A DNA stretch of 64,000 nt, from contig CACRSC010000028.1 of assembly GCA_902651635.1 (NCBI GenBank), positions 356,512-420,511 on the forward strand, given 5' to 3'. Below the pieces are notes generated by a model. The model did not search any database, was not told the origin of the DNA, and saw only the letters and a program-made list of their open reading frames with translations. This DNA comes from Mastigamoeba balamuthi. Taxonomy: Eukaryota; Evosea; Mastigamoebida; Mastigamoebidae. Positions 1 to 10,123 of this stretch are shown here, piece after piece (position 1 is the stretch's first letter; each line of letters starts with the position of its first letter). The translations under genes were made by a program, and so were the position numbers.

Positions 1-377
1 GGAACAAGAGGGAGCCAGGGGCTCTCTTGCATACCATGCGCCAGGGATCGGTGCCATCACGAGGCACTCACAAGAACTGAGCCAGGGTGCGGCACTTCGT
101 CTCCTCGTTGTCGATGTGGTAATTACACCATCGGCACTGCCTGGATGACCCATCCCCAAGGCTAATAAAAATTGAGTTAGTTTCCACTCTGCACAGGGCC
201 CCTCCTGGGGTAATATCACACGAGGGCGAGCTCTGCGACCCAAGAGAGAGAGAGAGAGGCTCAAGAACAAGGACCACATTGGGGTCATCATCACCAGGCT
301 CAAGATGATCCATGTTGCCTCCCGTGCTTCCTGTGGCTCTGAGGGACCTGAACTTGGTTGAATGTCAGCAGTGTATC

Positions 378-655
378 TCAGAGCCCATCGAGAACTGCGG
401 GAGGACATGGCATTGTCAGCGTCGTGACCGAGATGAGCTCGGTGGCGGCCACGACAAACATCCTGAAGCCCAGGCCCACGATGCAGTTGAAGATGACCAT
501 CTGGGCCTTGGTATCCATAAACCCAACCGACATACAGCGCGATGCCCGGCAGTATGAAGATGTTGGAGACGAGGATCGTGAACTGGAGCTGCCCACGAAC
601 ATGTAGAGGATCTGTGATGAAGGTGGTGACCAGCAAGAGGCGACACAGCAGCAGC
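378..655 (-). pseudogene. Decayed multi-pass membrane protein fragment
   Basis: Read on the minus strand, three hydrophobic stretches lie in succession but in different frames: one around LLLCRLLLVTTFIT, one reading LQFTILVSNIFILPGIALYV, and one reading MVIFNCIVGLGFRMFVV followed by AATELIS. They look like consecutive transmembrane helices of one protein. The frame changes do not fall at convincing splice sites, so I read this as a broken gene fragment; very short introns cannot be excluded (there is an acceptor-like CCTCCCGCAG near 383-392). Family not recognised. The remainder of 1-900 is AT-richer than most of the window, and I see no other supported gene there. Confidence 0.25.
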
Positions 656-919
656 ATCAGGGCACCATGGCTGTCGATGTGTTAGATGATGTTTGTAGTA
701 TGGCTTGGTATTAGTATGATGACAGAGGGGTTATGCAACAGAGTTTTGTCTTTAGGATCAAACCCCGACACTCTAAGTCTATGCTTGTTTCTTATCAAAA
801 CCCCAATAACAAGACAGAAACGTTGTCTTACTCTTAATCATCACCTCATTTTATTAGTTGAGAGGCCATACTCTCGAAAGTTTAGAGACTGATTAAGGCG
901 ACAATGGTTTAAAGTCCAG

Positions 920-1571
920 TTGAGGTTAACATCTCCGCCGTGTTCGCCGACGGCGCGGGGCCGCTGGCCCTGGCCCACGAGCACTCGGTCCTCGTGGTGT
1001 CGCTGGAGCAGCGCAGGCGCGGCGTCTGTGGCCTCGCGGTCGCCAGCGCCAGCCCCGTCGACAGAAGCCCGGGCGGCCCGCAGGCGCTGGCGTGGCTCTT
1101 TGTGGCTGCCGGCAGCCCCGCCGCGGTGGAGGTGCCGCGGGAGGTCTGGTCGGCCGTGGTGGGGGCTGTGGGGCGCAGCAGGGTGCTGAGCGAGGGGACC
1201 AAGAACAGGGTGCTCAGCGTGCTGTTCGACATCCCCGAGAGGTGCCCCGCCAGCTGCGCCACCTGGCCATCTCTCAATGTCTCTCAGTGTCTCTCTCTCT
1301 CTGTCTCTCTGGAAACTCAGTTCCCGCCTCCTCTCGTCCCCCTATTGCTGTCTCACGTGGCACTCACTGCAGGTTCGTCTGCCCGCTGACGCGCGTCACG
1401 ATCACCGAGGGCATGGACGCTGTCAGCGCTCCGGACGGCCGGGTGTACGTGCGCCGCGCCATCGTGCACTGGCTGTTCAGGAAGATGGCGTCGCCCGTCA
1501 CGCGGAAGCCAATGTACATCAGGCAGCTCGTCCCCTGGCCCGCCCTCAGCCCCCAGAAGCCGCACCTCTGA
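920..1571 (+). CDS. U-box domain protein, C-terminal part (5' end not identified)
   Basis: Two exons are visible, 920-1241 and 1373-1571. The join AG|G restores the frame, giving ...DIPERFVCPLTRVTITEG... through to the TGA at 1569-1571. Exon 2 fits the U-box fold used by E2-binding E3 ubiquitin ligases: F-x-C-P-L-T at the start, then DGRVYVRRAIVHWL and SPVTRKPM, matching the family pattern F-CP-T / DG-TYER-AI-WL / SP-T--P. The loop between is longer than usual and the usual Glu of YER is Val. U-boxes use salt bridges instead of zinc, and no Cys/His cluster is seen. Exon 1 (hydrophobic and Ala/Val-rich, HEHSVLVVSLEQ) begins at an acceptor-like CCAG, so upstream exons must exist, but I could not place them in the AT-rich sequence before 900. 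Likely role: ubiquitin ligase or co-chaperone; substrate unknown. Confidence 0.6.
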
Positions 1572-1644
1572 CCGTCCAGCGCTCGTGTGCCTTGCCGACC
1601 TCAAATCCGGGAAAGACCATCCGATTAACAGAGCTGTTGATTGA

Positions 1645-2015
1645 TTCGTCGAAAAGACATATTGCGCGCTCATCACTCACCGCACACTCGCACCCCTTTC
1701 CTCGGTCTGCACACAACCACCGCACCACGGCCATTGCCACTGCCGCCCACGATCAAGTGATTGCCCTCAGAGCTCGTCGCCGTGCTCCCTCCTCCCGCTG
1801 GCATCGCTGCCCCACTCTTCCCGCCCCATCGCCCATCCCGGCATCGCGAGCCGCCCGCTCGCACCCGGCGTGCCCCAAAACCCGTTCGCCCTCGTCCGCC
1901 TGCCGGGGCCTCATTTCCACGTGGTCCTCGGGACGCTGAGGCTGAGATACGCGGCGGTGGTGCCCCAGGAGGGACGGGCGAGGGCGTCCTGTTGTTGGGG
2001 CTTCGCCGTGGAGGA
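1645..2015 (+). repeat. Duplicated segment, copy A, with an open frame
   Basis: This segment aligns by eye with 3413-3800 in direct orientation. Both share GAAAAGACAT-T-CGCGCTCAT, the CTGCCCCACTCTT stretch, and the run coding PLAPGV-Q-PFAL. Copy A keeps one frame from about 1800 to 2145 that reads LPGPHFHVVLGTLRLRYAAVV and then WGFAVEDERDELHRVLEEFG. The W-FAVEDE...VLEEF ending resembles the last strand and helix of a PH-like domain, but that is speculation. No start codon or splice model was settled. It may be an exon of an unrecognised gene or a remnant. Confidence 0.4.
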
Positions 2016-2149
2016 TGAGCGCGACGAGCTGCACAGGGTCCTCGAGGAGTTCGGGCGCGCCTGCAGTCGAGGCAAGGGGCGCGAGCTGTGGGCGAGCAGA
2101 GCGAGGGCTACAGGTCGAGCAGGAGACACTCAAACACACAATTGACAAA

Positions 2150-3410
2150 CTGCTGCAGATAAAGGGAGCAGTCTATCGCTGCTTTTTTGTGCACTGAACA
2201 GTGGTGCTGTGAGAGGCTCCAGGCAAACCTTTCTCTGCATGCGGTCGGGATTCAGTGCCGAGCCTGTCCCCGTTGCCCCGCCGTATCTTCCGGGCCCAGC
2301 TCTTCAGCTCCGATGCGCCAGGCCCCGATGTCGTCCGCGATGTCCGTCCACGCTCCACGCTTCCACCCTAGGGCCCCGGAGGTCCGCAACGCTCGCACGA
2401 ACAACAACGCGCACGTATGCGCACAGGAGAGAGAGAGAAGGTGAGTGGGGGGTGCCGCCAAAGCCAGAGGCCGCAGGGGCCCAGCAAGAGTGCACACACA
2501 AGTCATCGCTGTTGCAGACGTCACCATCACCGTCACCACCGTCACCACCAGGGGCCCCACGGGGGTGCGCGCAGGACAGCGCACACAGCACACGCCGGCC
2601 AGGGCAGCTCGGCGCAGCAGGGGGGAGGGCCAGAGGGGCAGCACGCGCTCCTCCCCACGCTCGCCAGAGGGAGGTGGGCTCGGGGCCAACACGTACACGG
2701 GGCTGGCGGCACTGCACCAGCCCTCCCCCGCGGCTCGCGAGATGCGGCCGGCCGGCGTGCCCAACACCACCACCGCCCCCATCACAGCCCCCACAACCCC
2801 CAGCCCCGGGAGCACCGCCACCCCACCCAGTGCAGACCATGACGCACCGTGCACCGCGCGCTGTGGATGTCGCTGTCGCTGTCGAGTCCCCCCGTGTCGC
2901 CTTTGCTGCGGGACCCCGACGGTCAACGCGCTCTTGCTCTCTGTCCCCTCTCTCCTCTTGCTCACCGGCGGCTGCGAGGCAGGGGAGGGGGCAGCGCAGG
3001 GGGCGGGCGGGTCAGTCGCTGTTGTTGCGTTGCAGCGAGGGGGTGGTTGGTGCTCACTGGGAGGGGCGCTGCCGCACCCGCTGGGCCGCCGGCCAAGGGA
3101 GCCTCGACGCCCCCGTCCGCCTCGTCGGCGGTCTGGGCGGTCTAGACGGGCAGCGTGGCGCGGCGGTCCTGCGGTGTGTTGTGGAGGCGGTTGCTGTGTG
3201 CTGTGTGCTGTGTGTTGGATTGGCGTTGTTTGTATTTTGAAGTATGTCCGGGGGCTTTTCAGAGGAGCAGCGAGGGTGCTTTTGCTTTCCTGCTTTTCCA
3301 GGGTGCTTTTCCCTCGCTGTGGACTATCCGTGACGTGTGTGGCACCGCAGATATTCGGGCGATGGGGAAGTTGCCGGGATATCCATCTTGGCAAGAATGT
3401 GACACAACAA
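2150..3410. other. GC-rich stretch without a recognised gene
   Basis: Long open frames exist on both strands simply because the sequence is very GC-rich. None shows a recognisable domain, and their residue content (runs of Pro, Arg, His, Gly) looks like shadow translation. One minus-strand frame has a hydrophobic stretch, LPGLGVVGAVMGAVVVLG, near 2740-2800 and ends DIADDIGAWRIGAEELGPED near 2270-2340. It could be part of a real membrane protein, but no start or splice model supports it. A GGGATATCC word lies at 3376-3384. Confidence 0.35.
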
Positions 3411-3412
3411 CA

Positions 3413-3800
3413 TACGAAAAGACATTTCGCGCTCATTACAAGTCGCCACGCACCCGCACACTCCCTTCCTCGGCGCTCTCTGCACACGCTCCTCATGCCA
3501 CCCACCACGACCACTCCGACGAGCAAGCCACGCCGTCCTCAGCCTCGCTGGTCGTCCCGGTCGCCACGCCCCCGGCCTCTGCTGGCGTCGCTGCCCCACT
3601 CTTGTTCCCAGCGCTCCCTCGCCTCGTCCCCGGCACCTCGAGCCGCCCGCTCGCACCAGGCGTGTCCCAACACCCGTTCGCCCTCGCGCGCGCCTGCCCG
3701 GGCCTCATTGCCACGTGGTCCTCGGGACGCCGAGGCCGAGGCACGCGGCGATGGTGCCCGAGGAGGGACGTGCGAGGGCGTCCTGTTGTTCCGCCACGCC
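3413..3800 (+). repeat. Duplicated segment, copy B (degraded)
   Basis: Second copy of the segment at 1645-2015, same orientation, about 1.4 kb further on. The shared core includes AGCCGCCCGCTCGCACC, CACGTGGTCCTCGGGACG and GGGCGTCCTGTTGTT-like stretches with scattered substitutions and small indels. The frame conserved in copy A is interrupted here: the PLAPGVSQHPFALA part and the ATWSSGRR part fall in different frames, and the ELHRVLEEF ending is gone. Probably a duplicated and decayed exon. Confidence 0.45.
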
Positions 3801-4212
3801 GGGTGCGAGCAGGGTGGCCAGACCCTTCCCCTTTGGCAGGCGAGGCTGCGGCGAGGCAGAGACGCTCGGAGCGGTCGACCTGCGCTGCGCGGCCTCTGCC
3901 TCGACTGAGCCCTCGCCACCTCGTTAGGCATCGATGCCCGCAAGCTGCCTCTGTCGCCGTCGCGGTCGCCCTCGGCGTCGCCATCGCTGCCACCGCCGCC
4001 ACAGAAGACGTAGCCCGTAGACCACTGACGAAGCGCCGTCGGTCGCCTGGCGCCCCGTTCTATCGCGCCTTTTCCACAACCGCCCCTGCCTCTGCCCGAC
4101 TGCGACCCTCGTCCTGCCCAGACCCGCCATCACGCCGCCTCTCCAGACCGTACAGACCACCCAGACCGCCGCACTCAACTCGCCGCCCTGTCACCACTGA
4201 GCAGACCCGGTA

Positions 4213-4607
4213 TAGCTCGTTGCTGCGCTGGGTCGACGTCGTGAGGAAGGACCCCGTGCTGTTCCCGTCGGCGTGATGGCGATAGTCAGCGGGAGCTTGG
4301 CAGGATGAACAACTTCCCCCTCTACTTCGGTGGTCAGCCCGGCAAGATTCAAGTCATTCTTCGGTGCCGAGTCCCAGTTCCGCATCCTCGACCCAGTTCG
4401 CAGCCCTGGAGAGGGTACGGCTGAGTCTGTGAGGGGTGCGGTACACCAAAGGACAACATAGTCTTGTCAGGCAGACCTCCAAAGTAGGGAGGGAAGTTGT
4501 ACATCCTGCCCAGCTCCCTGCTGACGATCGCCATAGCGCCGGCGGGGAACGACACGGGGTCCTCTTCGCTACGTAGACCCAGTGCAGCAACGTGCTGAGC
4601 GACCGGA
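4213..4607. repeat. Inverted duplication of an exon-like segment, about 130-150 bp arms
   Basis: The left arm (about 4213-4345, + strand) and right arm (about 4455-4607, - strand) read the same way: GCTGGGTC-ACGT-G-GA-GA, GACCCCGTG-TGTTCCC, ATGGCGAT-GTCAGC-GGAGC and CTACTT-GG-GGTC. The right arm keeps an open frame on the minus strand, EEDPVSFPAGAMAIVSRELG then MYNFPPYFGGLPDK. The left arm has stops in that frame (a TGA just before MAIVSG, another after LAG). The arms are separated by about 110 bp, so a large hairpin could form. A perfect 12-bp palindrome, CGTCACGTGACG, lies just outside at 4622-4633. The parent gene was not identified. Confidence 0.6.
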
Positions 4608-4842
4608 GGAGAAAGAGCCCGCGTCACGTGACGGGGCGGCACCGCCGTATTGGCCAGAAACCACTCAGAACGTTTTCCAAGGTGCGTCTCGTTGTCCCTA
4701 GCTGCACCCTCGCTGCTGAGACCGTGAAAATCGCGAGCGCATCGGAAACAAAGTCCAGTTTGTGCTAACTGCATTCATTTGTAGATATGGGAAGGTTGTC
4801 ATCACAGGGTTTTGCTATGACAAAAGTGCGATCGTCGATCAA

Positions 4843-7538
4843 TCAGCTGCGAAGGCTGTCCAATCGCTCGCTCATTGCCCGCAGCTCCTGGCGAGTTCCC
4901 GTGCATTCGCGGGGCAGACCGCTGCGGGTTGCTGCTCTGGTGGTTGATGTTGATATTCTGGGAGCTGTCGACGGCGCGGCCCTGGCCCTCGTTGCGTACG
5001 GCGGGCCAGCGCGCATAGGAGTACGGGGTTGCTCCGCAGTCCTGTCAATCTGTGCCAGTCGAGCATCAACGGCCTCCAGCCTCCTCGAGTACCTACGGGT
5101 CGTGCGGCCAAGCTCGTCGTTCTCCTGTCAGTCGTTACTTGTGCGCTCAGTGAAGGATGTCCGCACCCTCGTGAGCTCGCAGAGCTGGGCCTTGAGCTCG
5201 TCGTTGACCTGTACGTAGTTCTGCAGGCTCTCCTCTGTCTGGGCCAACTGCTCCGAGAGCGTCCTATTCTCGTCTTCGAGTTGAGTCGCCTGCTTCCTGC
5301 CATGGGCGTTAGGTCTCAGTGCTCGCTTGAGGAAAAGCGAATGCGAACCAGATCGTTTGCTCACTCCCTGAGACACGCTGCAGTTGCTGTTGAAGAGCCC
5401 TGAAGGGGAATAATAGTGCTGAGGGCTGTGTGATCGGCTGGACGGTGGGCTCACATGTTCTCGCTGACAACCGTGTCGAGCTGTTGCGTCTTCTTTCTCA
5501 GCTCCTCGGCCAATGCCCCGTACTCAGCGTCCAGCTTCCGCAGCTTTTCCTCCAGCACTTGCGCCTCCGCGGTCGTCGTCCCCATGCGCCCCTTGTTGCT
5601 CGACAGTTCCTGTGCAAGCCGGACGTCAGCAGTTGCCACTGCGCCGAGTGCCTTGCGGACGTCTCTGAGAGTCTCGATTTCTCTCTGGTACTGCGTCTCC
5701 ATCTCCATTCGCCCCTGCTCCGCCTCGACCAATCTATGCTCCAGAGCTGCCCTGTCCTGTAGGCGGGGCACATCAGCCCCGTAATGTGTAATCAGCGTGA
5801 GTGCCTTGTGGAGTTGCGACAGCGATGTCGTAGCGGCGTCGAGTGCTGCTCGCGCTTCCTGCGCCGACTGCTTCTCCCTGGCGAGCATCTGGGCGACAGA
5901 ACCCTGCTCCCTCTGCACAACCTCCTCGAGACGCCTGCAGACCCCGCCTGGAGTGAGCAGAGTGTGCAGACAGCTGTAGAGCGGCTCACATCTTGGACTC
6001 GTCGACCTGCTTGAGCAGCAGCTCCCTCTCCTTGCGCCATCGCTGCCGTTCCTCCCCGAATCCTGAGGACATCCTCTCGAGCTCTGCCCTGCGCTGGTCA
6101 CACTAAGGACGCCACAATTGCTCCCGGCCACGCACTGCAGCGACTGGTTTGCTGTGCTGAACTGCGACCTGCTGTGCGTCTGCTGTTGCTCGAGAACGGC
6201 GATCTGCTGCGCCTGCCGCTCCCTCGCGAGGCCCTCCTCGAGCAGCTGCTGCTGCAGAGTGGAGACCTTTCTGTCGAGCGCCTCTTTCTCCGTCAGCAGA
6301 GCGCGGACCCCGGAGCGCTCCTCGCTGAGCTGCCTGTCCCTGCTGCGCGCCTCGAGCACGGCCTCCTGGTGCGCCTTCTCCAGCCTCGCGTGGATCTCGT
6401 CGAGCTCCACGACGGCCTGCTTGTGCCTCTCCTGCAGCTCGAGGTTCTCCTTCTTCAGCGCCATGAGCTTTGGCTCGTTCTTGCGCAGTTCGTCTGGGGG
6501 CAGTGGGCAGTCAGCGATAAGCGGAGATGGCAGCAGTTGCGCACCAACGCAGTCCTGGAGGACTTTTATTCGAGCCTTGGAGGACTCCTCCTGGTCTCTG
6601 AGCTTGTCTTCCAACTCCCTGATCACTTTCTCCAGCTCTCCTCTCTGTACGGTCCGTCCATGCCGTCAGTCACTGAGTGTGGACTGTGTGAACGGACCTC
6701 CTGTGTCGTCCGCTCGACGACGTCTGCGAGCTCTCTGCGGGCCATCGTGAGCGCAGTCCTGTTCTGCTCGGCTGCCTGCAGAGGCGTCATAGTGGGCTCT
6801 GGCGGCCCCTCGCTGCGGTCTGTCGCTCACCTCTGCGGTCTTGCGGAGCTTCTTCTGGTGGTCCTTCTCCACCTCCGCTATGATCTTCGCTCGCATTCTC
6901 TCGAGCTCCCTACTCGCGCGAGGGGAAGGCTGAGTGCTGCGACACCCACCCGAGCAGCTCTGGAGTTGGGGGCTGTGCGCCCGGACCTTCCAGGGAGCGC
7001 AGTCTCCATCATCTCCTCGTGCTCCCGCGTGAGCGTCTCCAGCTGTGCCTGCAGGTGCTGCGTGACCTCTAGGTGCGTGGCCTCGAGATGCCTCTGGTGC
7101 CGTAAGCAGAGCGCGGTGGTGAGCGAGACTCTTCCCCCAGTGCACCAGCAGGGGCGGCAGCCACGGGGGAGGCAAATCAATTGTGGGCGTCTGTTCGCAC
7201 GTTTGCCTCGACTGCGTCCCCCAGCTGCCTCCTGACGTCGCCGTGCTTGTTCTGCAGCTGCAGGTGCGCCACCTTGAGCTGCGAGGGCCGCCGTGGCGAA
7301 GCGCTGGGGTCAGTCTGCTGCGCTGGAACCCCAACAGTAGAGTGCGGTTGTTGATTTTGATTTATGCGGAGTGGGCTCCGCGGACGTTGTCGAAGTTGAT
7401 GCGGTACGACTCGTTCTCCTCGCGCAGGCGGTTGCTGAGGTCGATGGCCTCGGCGAGGTCCTTCTCGAGGTCCCGGATGCGGGCTGCCTGCTCCTCCGCG
7501 GCCCCCACGTCCATCGACAGCCCGTTGTAGTCCTCCAT
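4843..7538 (-). CDS. Long coiled-coil protein, multi-exon
   Basis: The start is ATG at 7538 (MEDYNGLSMDVGAAEEQAAR) and the stop is TGA at 4843-4845, after MSERLDSLRS. At least ten exons are joined by introns of about 50-90 nt; one 55-nt example near 6500-6560 starts GTTGGT and ends CCCCCAG. Almost all of the product is predicted coiled coil with heptads rich in Glu, Leu, Gln and Arg: LQLQNKHGDVRRQLGDAVEA, LQAQLETLTREHEEMMET, ELEKVIRELEDKLRDQEES, LMALKKENLELQERHKQA, ELRKKTQQLDTVVSENM, QLAQTEESLQNYVQ. The last about 60 residues are a Ser/Thr/Arg/Pro-rich linker and a short final helix. No motor, kinase or membrane segment is visible, so a cytoskeletal, centrosomal or trafficking scaffold is plausible but not shown. 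It shares a 241-bp divergent upstream region with the TPR gene starting at 7780. Confidence 0.75.
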
Positions 7539-7779
7539 CGCACCCGGCCCAAAAATAAACCCCGATAGATCCTCAGTATCTTTAGCAGAATCCGGATCTC
7601 ATCACATAGGAAACCGAGGGTCTACAGCCACTACAGCCACCGGCATCGCTGGTGTTGCTTTTGAGACTCTCCCGTGGCGGCCAGCAGGCGATTGTGGCCG
7701 AAGATATTCAAACAGGAAGATACTTGAATCTTCTGATATCGGGCCCGATCCCAGAGCACAGTTTTTGTTGTCGCCTGAG

Positions 7780-8780
7780 ATGGAGACGCTCCTGTCGATG
7801 GCGGGCCCGTCCAAGGACATCCCGCAGAAGATCGCCAAGGCGCAGGAGCTCAAGGAGCAGGCCAACGCGGCGTTCCGCTCGGGCGACCTGCAGAAGGCGC
7901 TGCTGCTCTACAACCAGGTGCCGTCTTTTCCGTTATTTGTTGTGTTGTGTTGTTTTGTTTGTTCTGTTTTGTTGCTGCCTTTGAAAAATCGTTTGACTCG
8001 AGGGGGGTGGCACAGGTGCCGCTGTGGGTCAACGGGCTGCAGGCGATGGCCAAGGAGGACAAGGAGAAGGTGGACGCGCTGAAGCTGCAGTGCGAGCTGA
8101 ACCTCACGGCCGTGCACCTCAAGCTCAACGACGCCAAGCGCGCCCTCGTCCACGCCAAGAAGGCACGCCACGCCACGCCACGCCACTCCAGCTTGCGCGA
8201 GGGACAGGAGACAGCAGTGCCTGCACGGAGGAGGCGCTGTGCTGCTCTGCTTGTGCGCATGGCGGGCCCTGTGGGCACAGCATTGGCTGGCTCTCATATG
8301 CTGTCTTTGCCTGCTGTGCTTGCCACTTTAAAAACTGTGGCCGTCGTGCATGTCTTAGTCACCGAGGGGCTTTGCCGCTGCTGCAAAGAGACTGCGGGGT
8401 TTGACAGCCCGAGAATGTCTCTGCTGTGGAGCTCAACTGACTCGGGGGCTCGCGGGCAGGCTGTGGAGATGGACCCCGGGAACGTCAAGGCGCTGTACAG
8501 AAGGGGCAAGGCGTACTCGATGCGCGGAATGAACGACAACGCCCTCGAGGACCTGCGCAAGGCGCTGTCCAAGGACCCTGCCAACCCCGAGATCGCCAAC
8601 GAGATACGCTCCGTGGAGGGCAAGCTCGCTGCCGAGTCGCAGGCCCAGAAGCGCGTGATGGCCAAGGCGTTCTCCGCCATGTTCGAGGATGAGGGCACAC
8701 AGAAGCAGGCTGAGGCCTCGAGTGAGGTGCCAAAGCCAGCCGCTGCTGAGTCCACTGCTGCACCTCAATCACACAATTGA
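7780..8780 (+). CDS. TPR co-chaperone-like protein, 201 aa
   Basis: Exons 7780-7917, 8016-8162 and 8460-8780 join in frame. The first in-frame ATG is at 7780 (METLLSMAGPSKDIPQ). Three TPR motifs are seen: AQELKEQANAAFRSGDLQKA (residues about 20-50), VDALKLQCELNLTAVHLKL with NDAKRALVHAKKAVEMDP (about 60-98), and GNVKALYRRGKAYSMRGM with NDNALEDLRKALSKDP (about 99-130). The last motif is followed by a charged helix ending KRVMAKAFSAMF. This matches the TPR block of FKBP-type immunophilins, UNC45 and TTC1-like proteins, which bind the C-terminal EEVD of Hsp70/Hsp90. There is no PPIase domain. Intron 2 appears to use a GC donor (AAG|GCACGC...CAG|GCTGTG), the only way I found to restore the canonical AKKAVEMDP. 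Expected in the cytosol. Confidence 0.8.
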
Positions 8781-10123
8781 TATAGTGGTGATAAACAAAT
8801 TCGGCTTAATGCAGATCCGTCTGAGCAGTGTTTGTTCCTACTCACTTTCTAATCAGTATCATCAGAAAGTGGTTTGCTTGATTCCTTGTGCACTATGCCC
8901 TTCACCACACTTCACACGCAGCCCTGGGCCAGTTTGTAGGTTGCAGTGATTGTAAATAGCCAATAAAATCTTAGTTCAGTATCTTCTTCTTCAAAAAACT
9001 CAGTATTGTTTCTAGATCAGTATCTATTATTTATTTTGATTGTTTGATTTCAAATATCTCTGAAAGGACAACATAAAGAAAGAGTGTAACCTGAATAAGT
9101 CTTATCAGGGAATGTCCCATTTCTTACTTACAAAGGATCATATGAGGGACTCACCCACAGAACTCTACCATCCAGTGTGCCAAAACAAGTACAAGATTCA
9201 ACAAACCAACCAATACTCGAATCTTTCAACCAATCAACCATAACCAAGCCATACAGAAGTTATGTATTGGTTGATTGATTGAATATTCAGAAATTTCCCA
9301 ATTATCTCAGCAGGCTGCAAGGGCTCTGATGGATGCAGCACGCATCCCAAATTCTCTTGCAGCTACAGGAGAGTTATCTCTCTACAGTTTATGCAAATAC
9401 TTATTTTTACTGCAGAGCACAGTGGCCCCATGTCTAATCCTAATCCTGTGTTCTAAATCTTTTTTTCGATAGCACTGACACTCTGAGGAGTCTCAATCCC
9501 CCTTTTTTTGTATATGGAAAACGCCTTTTGTACAAAAAATCTTGGGTCTGTACCTATAATGCAGATATTCATACAGAAGATGAGACACCCCACTGTCCTG
9601 TGAGTGCTGCAGACAGTGCCGAGCTCCTGCCTGCTAAGTCCAAGCTTACAGAGCCAACTGCAGCCCCTTGTCACCACCTGTTCCCCTGAGATGCACCACC
9701 TGCCCCCAAGCTGCACTGCCCGTGCCTTCCACGTCATGATTTCCAAGGGCATCAGACGTGCTGGCCGTGGGTGCTGTATGGTTCTCACGCCTCGTGAGGC
9801 TCATGCCACGAGCCCAGGGGTCAAGATTATTTGATGTGTGCCGCAGTTTTTTTATACACAAGCCCCCTGAAGCTTTGTACAATTAAAATGACCCATTGTA
9901 CAAAAGTACATATTTGAGACACCCAACTCTGATACCCTGTTCCAGAGCTTTTTGTCAATAATATCTGTATCTTTTTTGGCGCTAGAATTATCCACGCCAA
10001 GAAGGCAAATATCGGTGCACCACGGCGCAAAAACCGCTGTAACCCCAATTGTACGTTTTTTATCATGCTAGACAAGGCGTGCGTGATTCGCCCCTTGTCC
10101 ACAACTGAATTTCTCGCAAGATC
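8781..10123. other. AT-richer island, no gene recognised
   Basis: Base composition drops sharply compared with both flanks, with many A/T runs and stops in all frames. Two stretches resemble each other loosely: 9510-9592 and 9840-9925 share TGTACAAAA words, a CATAT or TTCATA word, and GAGACACCC at the end, in the same relative order. No protein domain or RNA gene is supported. It contains the upstream region of the lyase gene at 10124. Confidence 0.5.

Noticed and set aside
2420-2440. Bacterial-type features such as Shine-Dalgarno sites, operons or CRISPR
   Set aside because: Spliceosomal introns, eukaryotic domains and large spacers throughout make a prokaryotic reading untenable; no regularly spaced repeats were seen.
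2209-3908. Long open frames on both strands (300-490 codons)
   Set aside because: They overlap each other on opposite strands, have Pro/Arg/His-rich shadow composition, no domains and no splice logic; expected in very GC-rich DNA.
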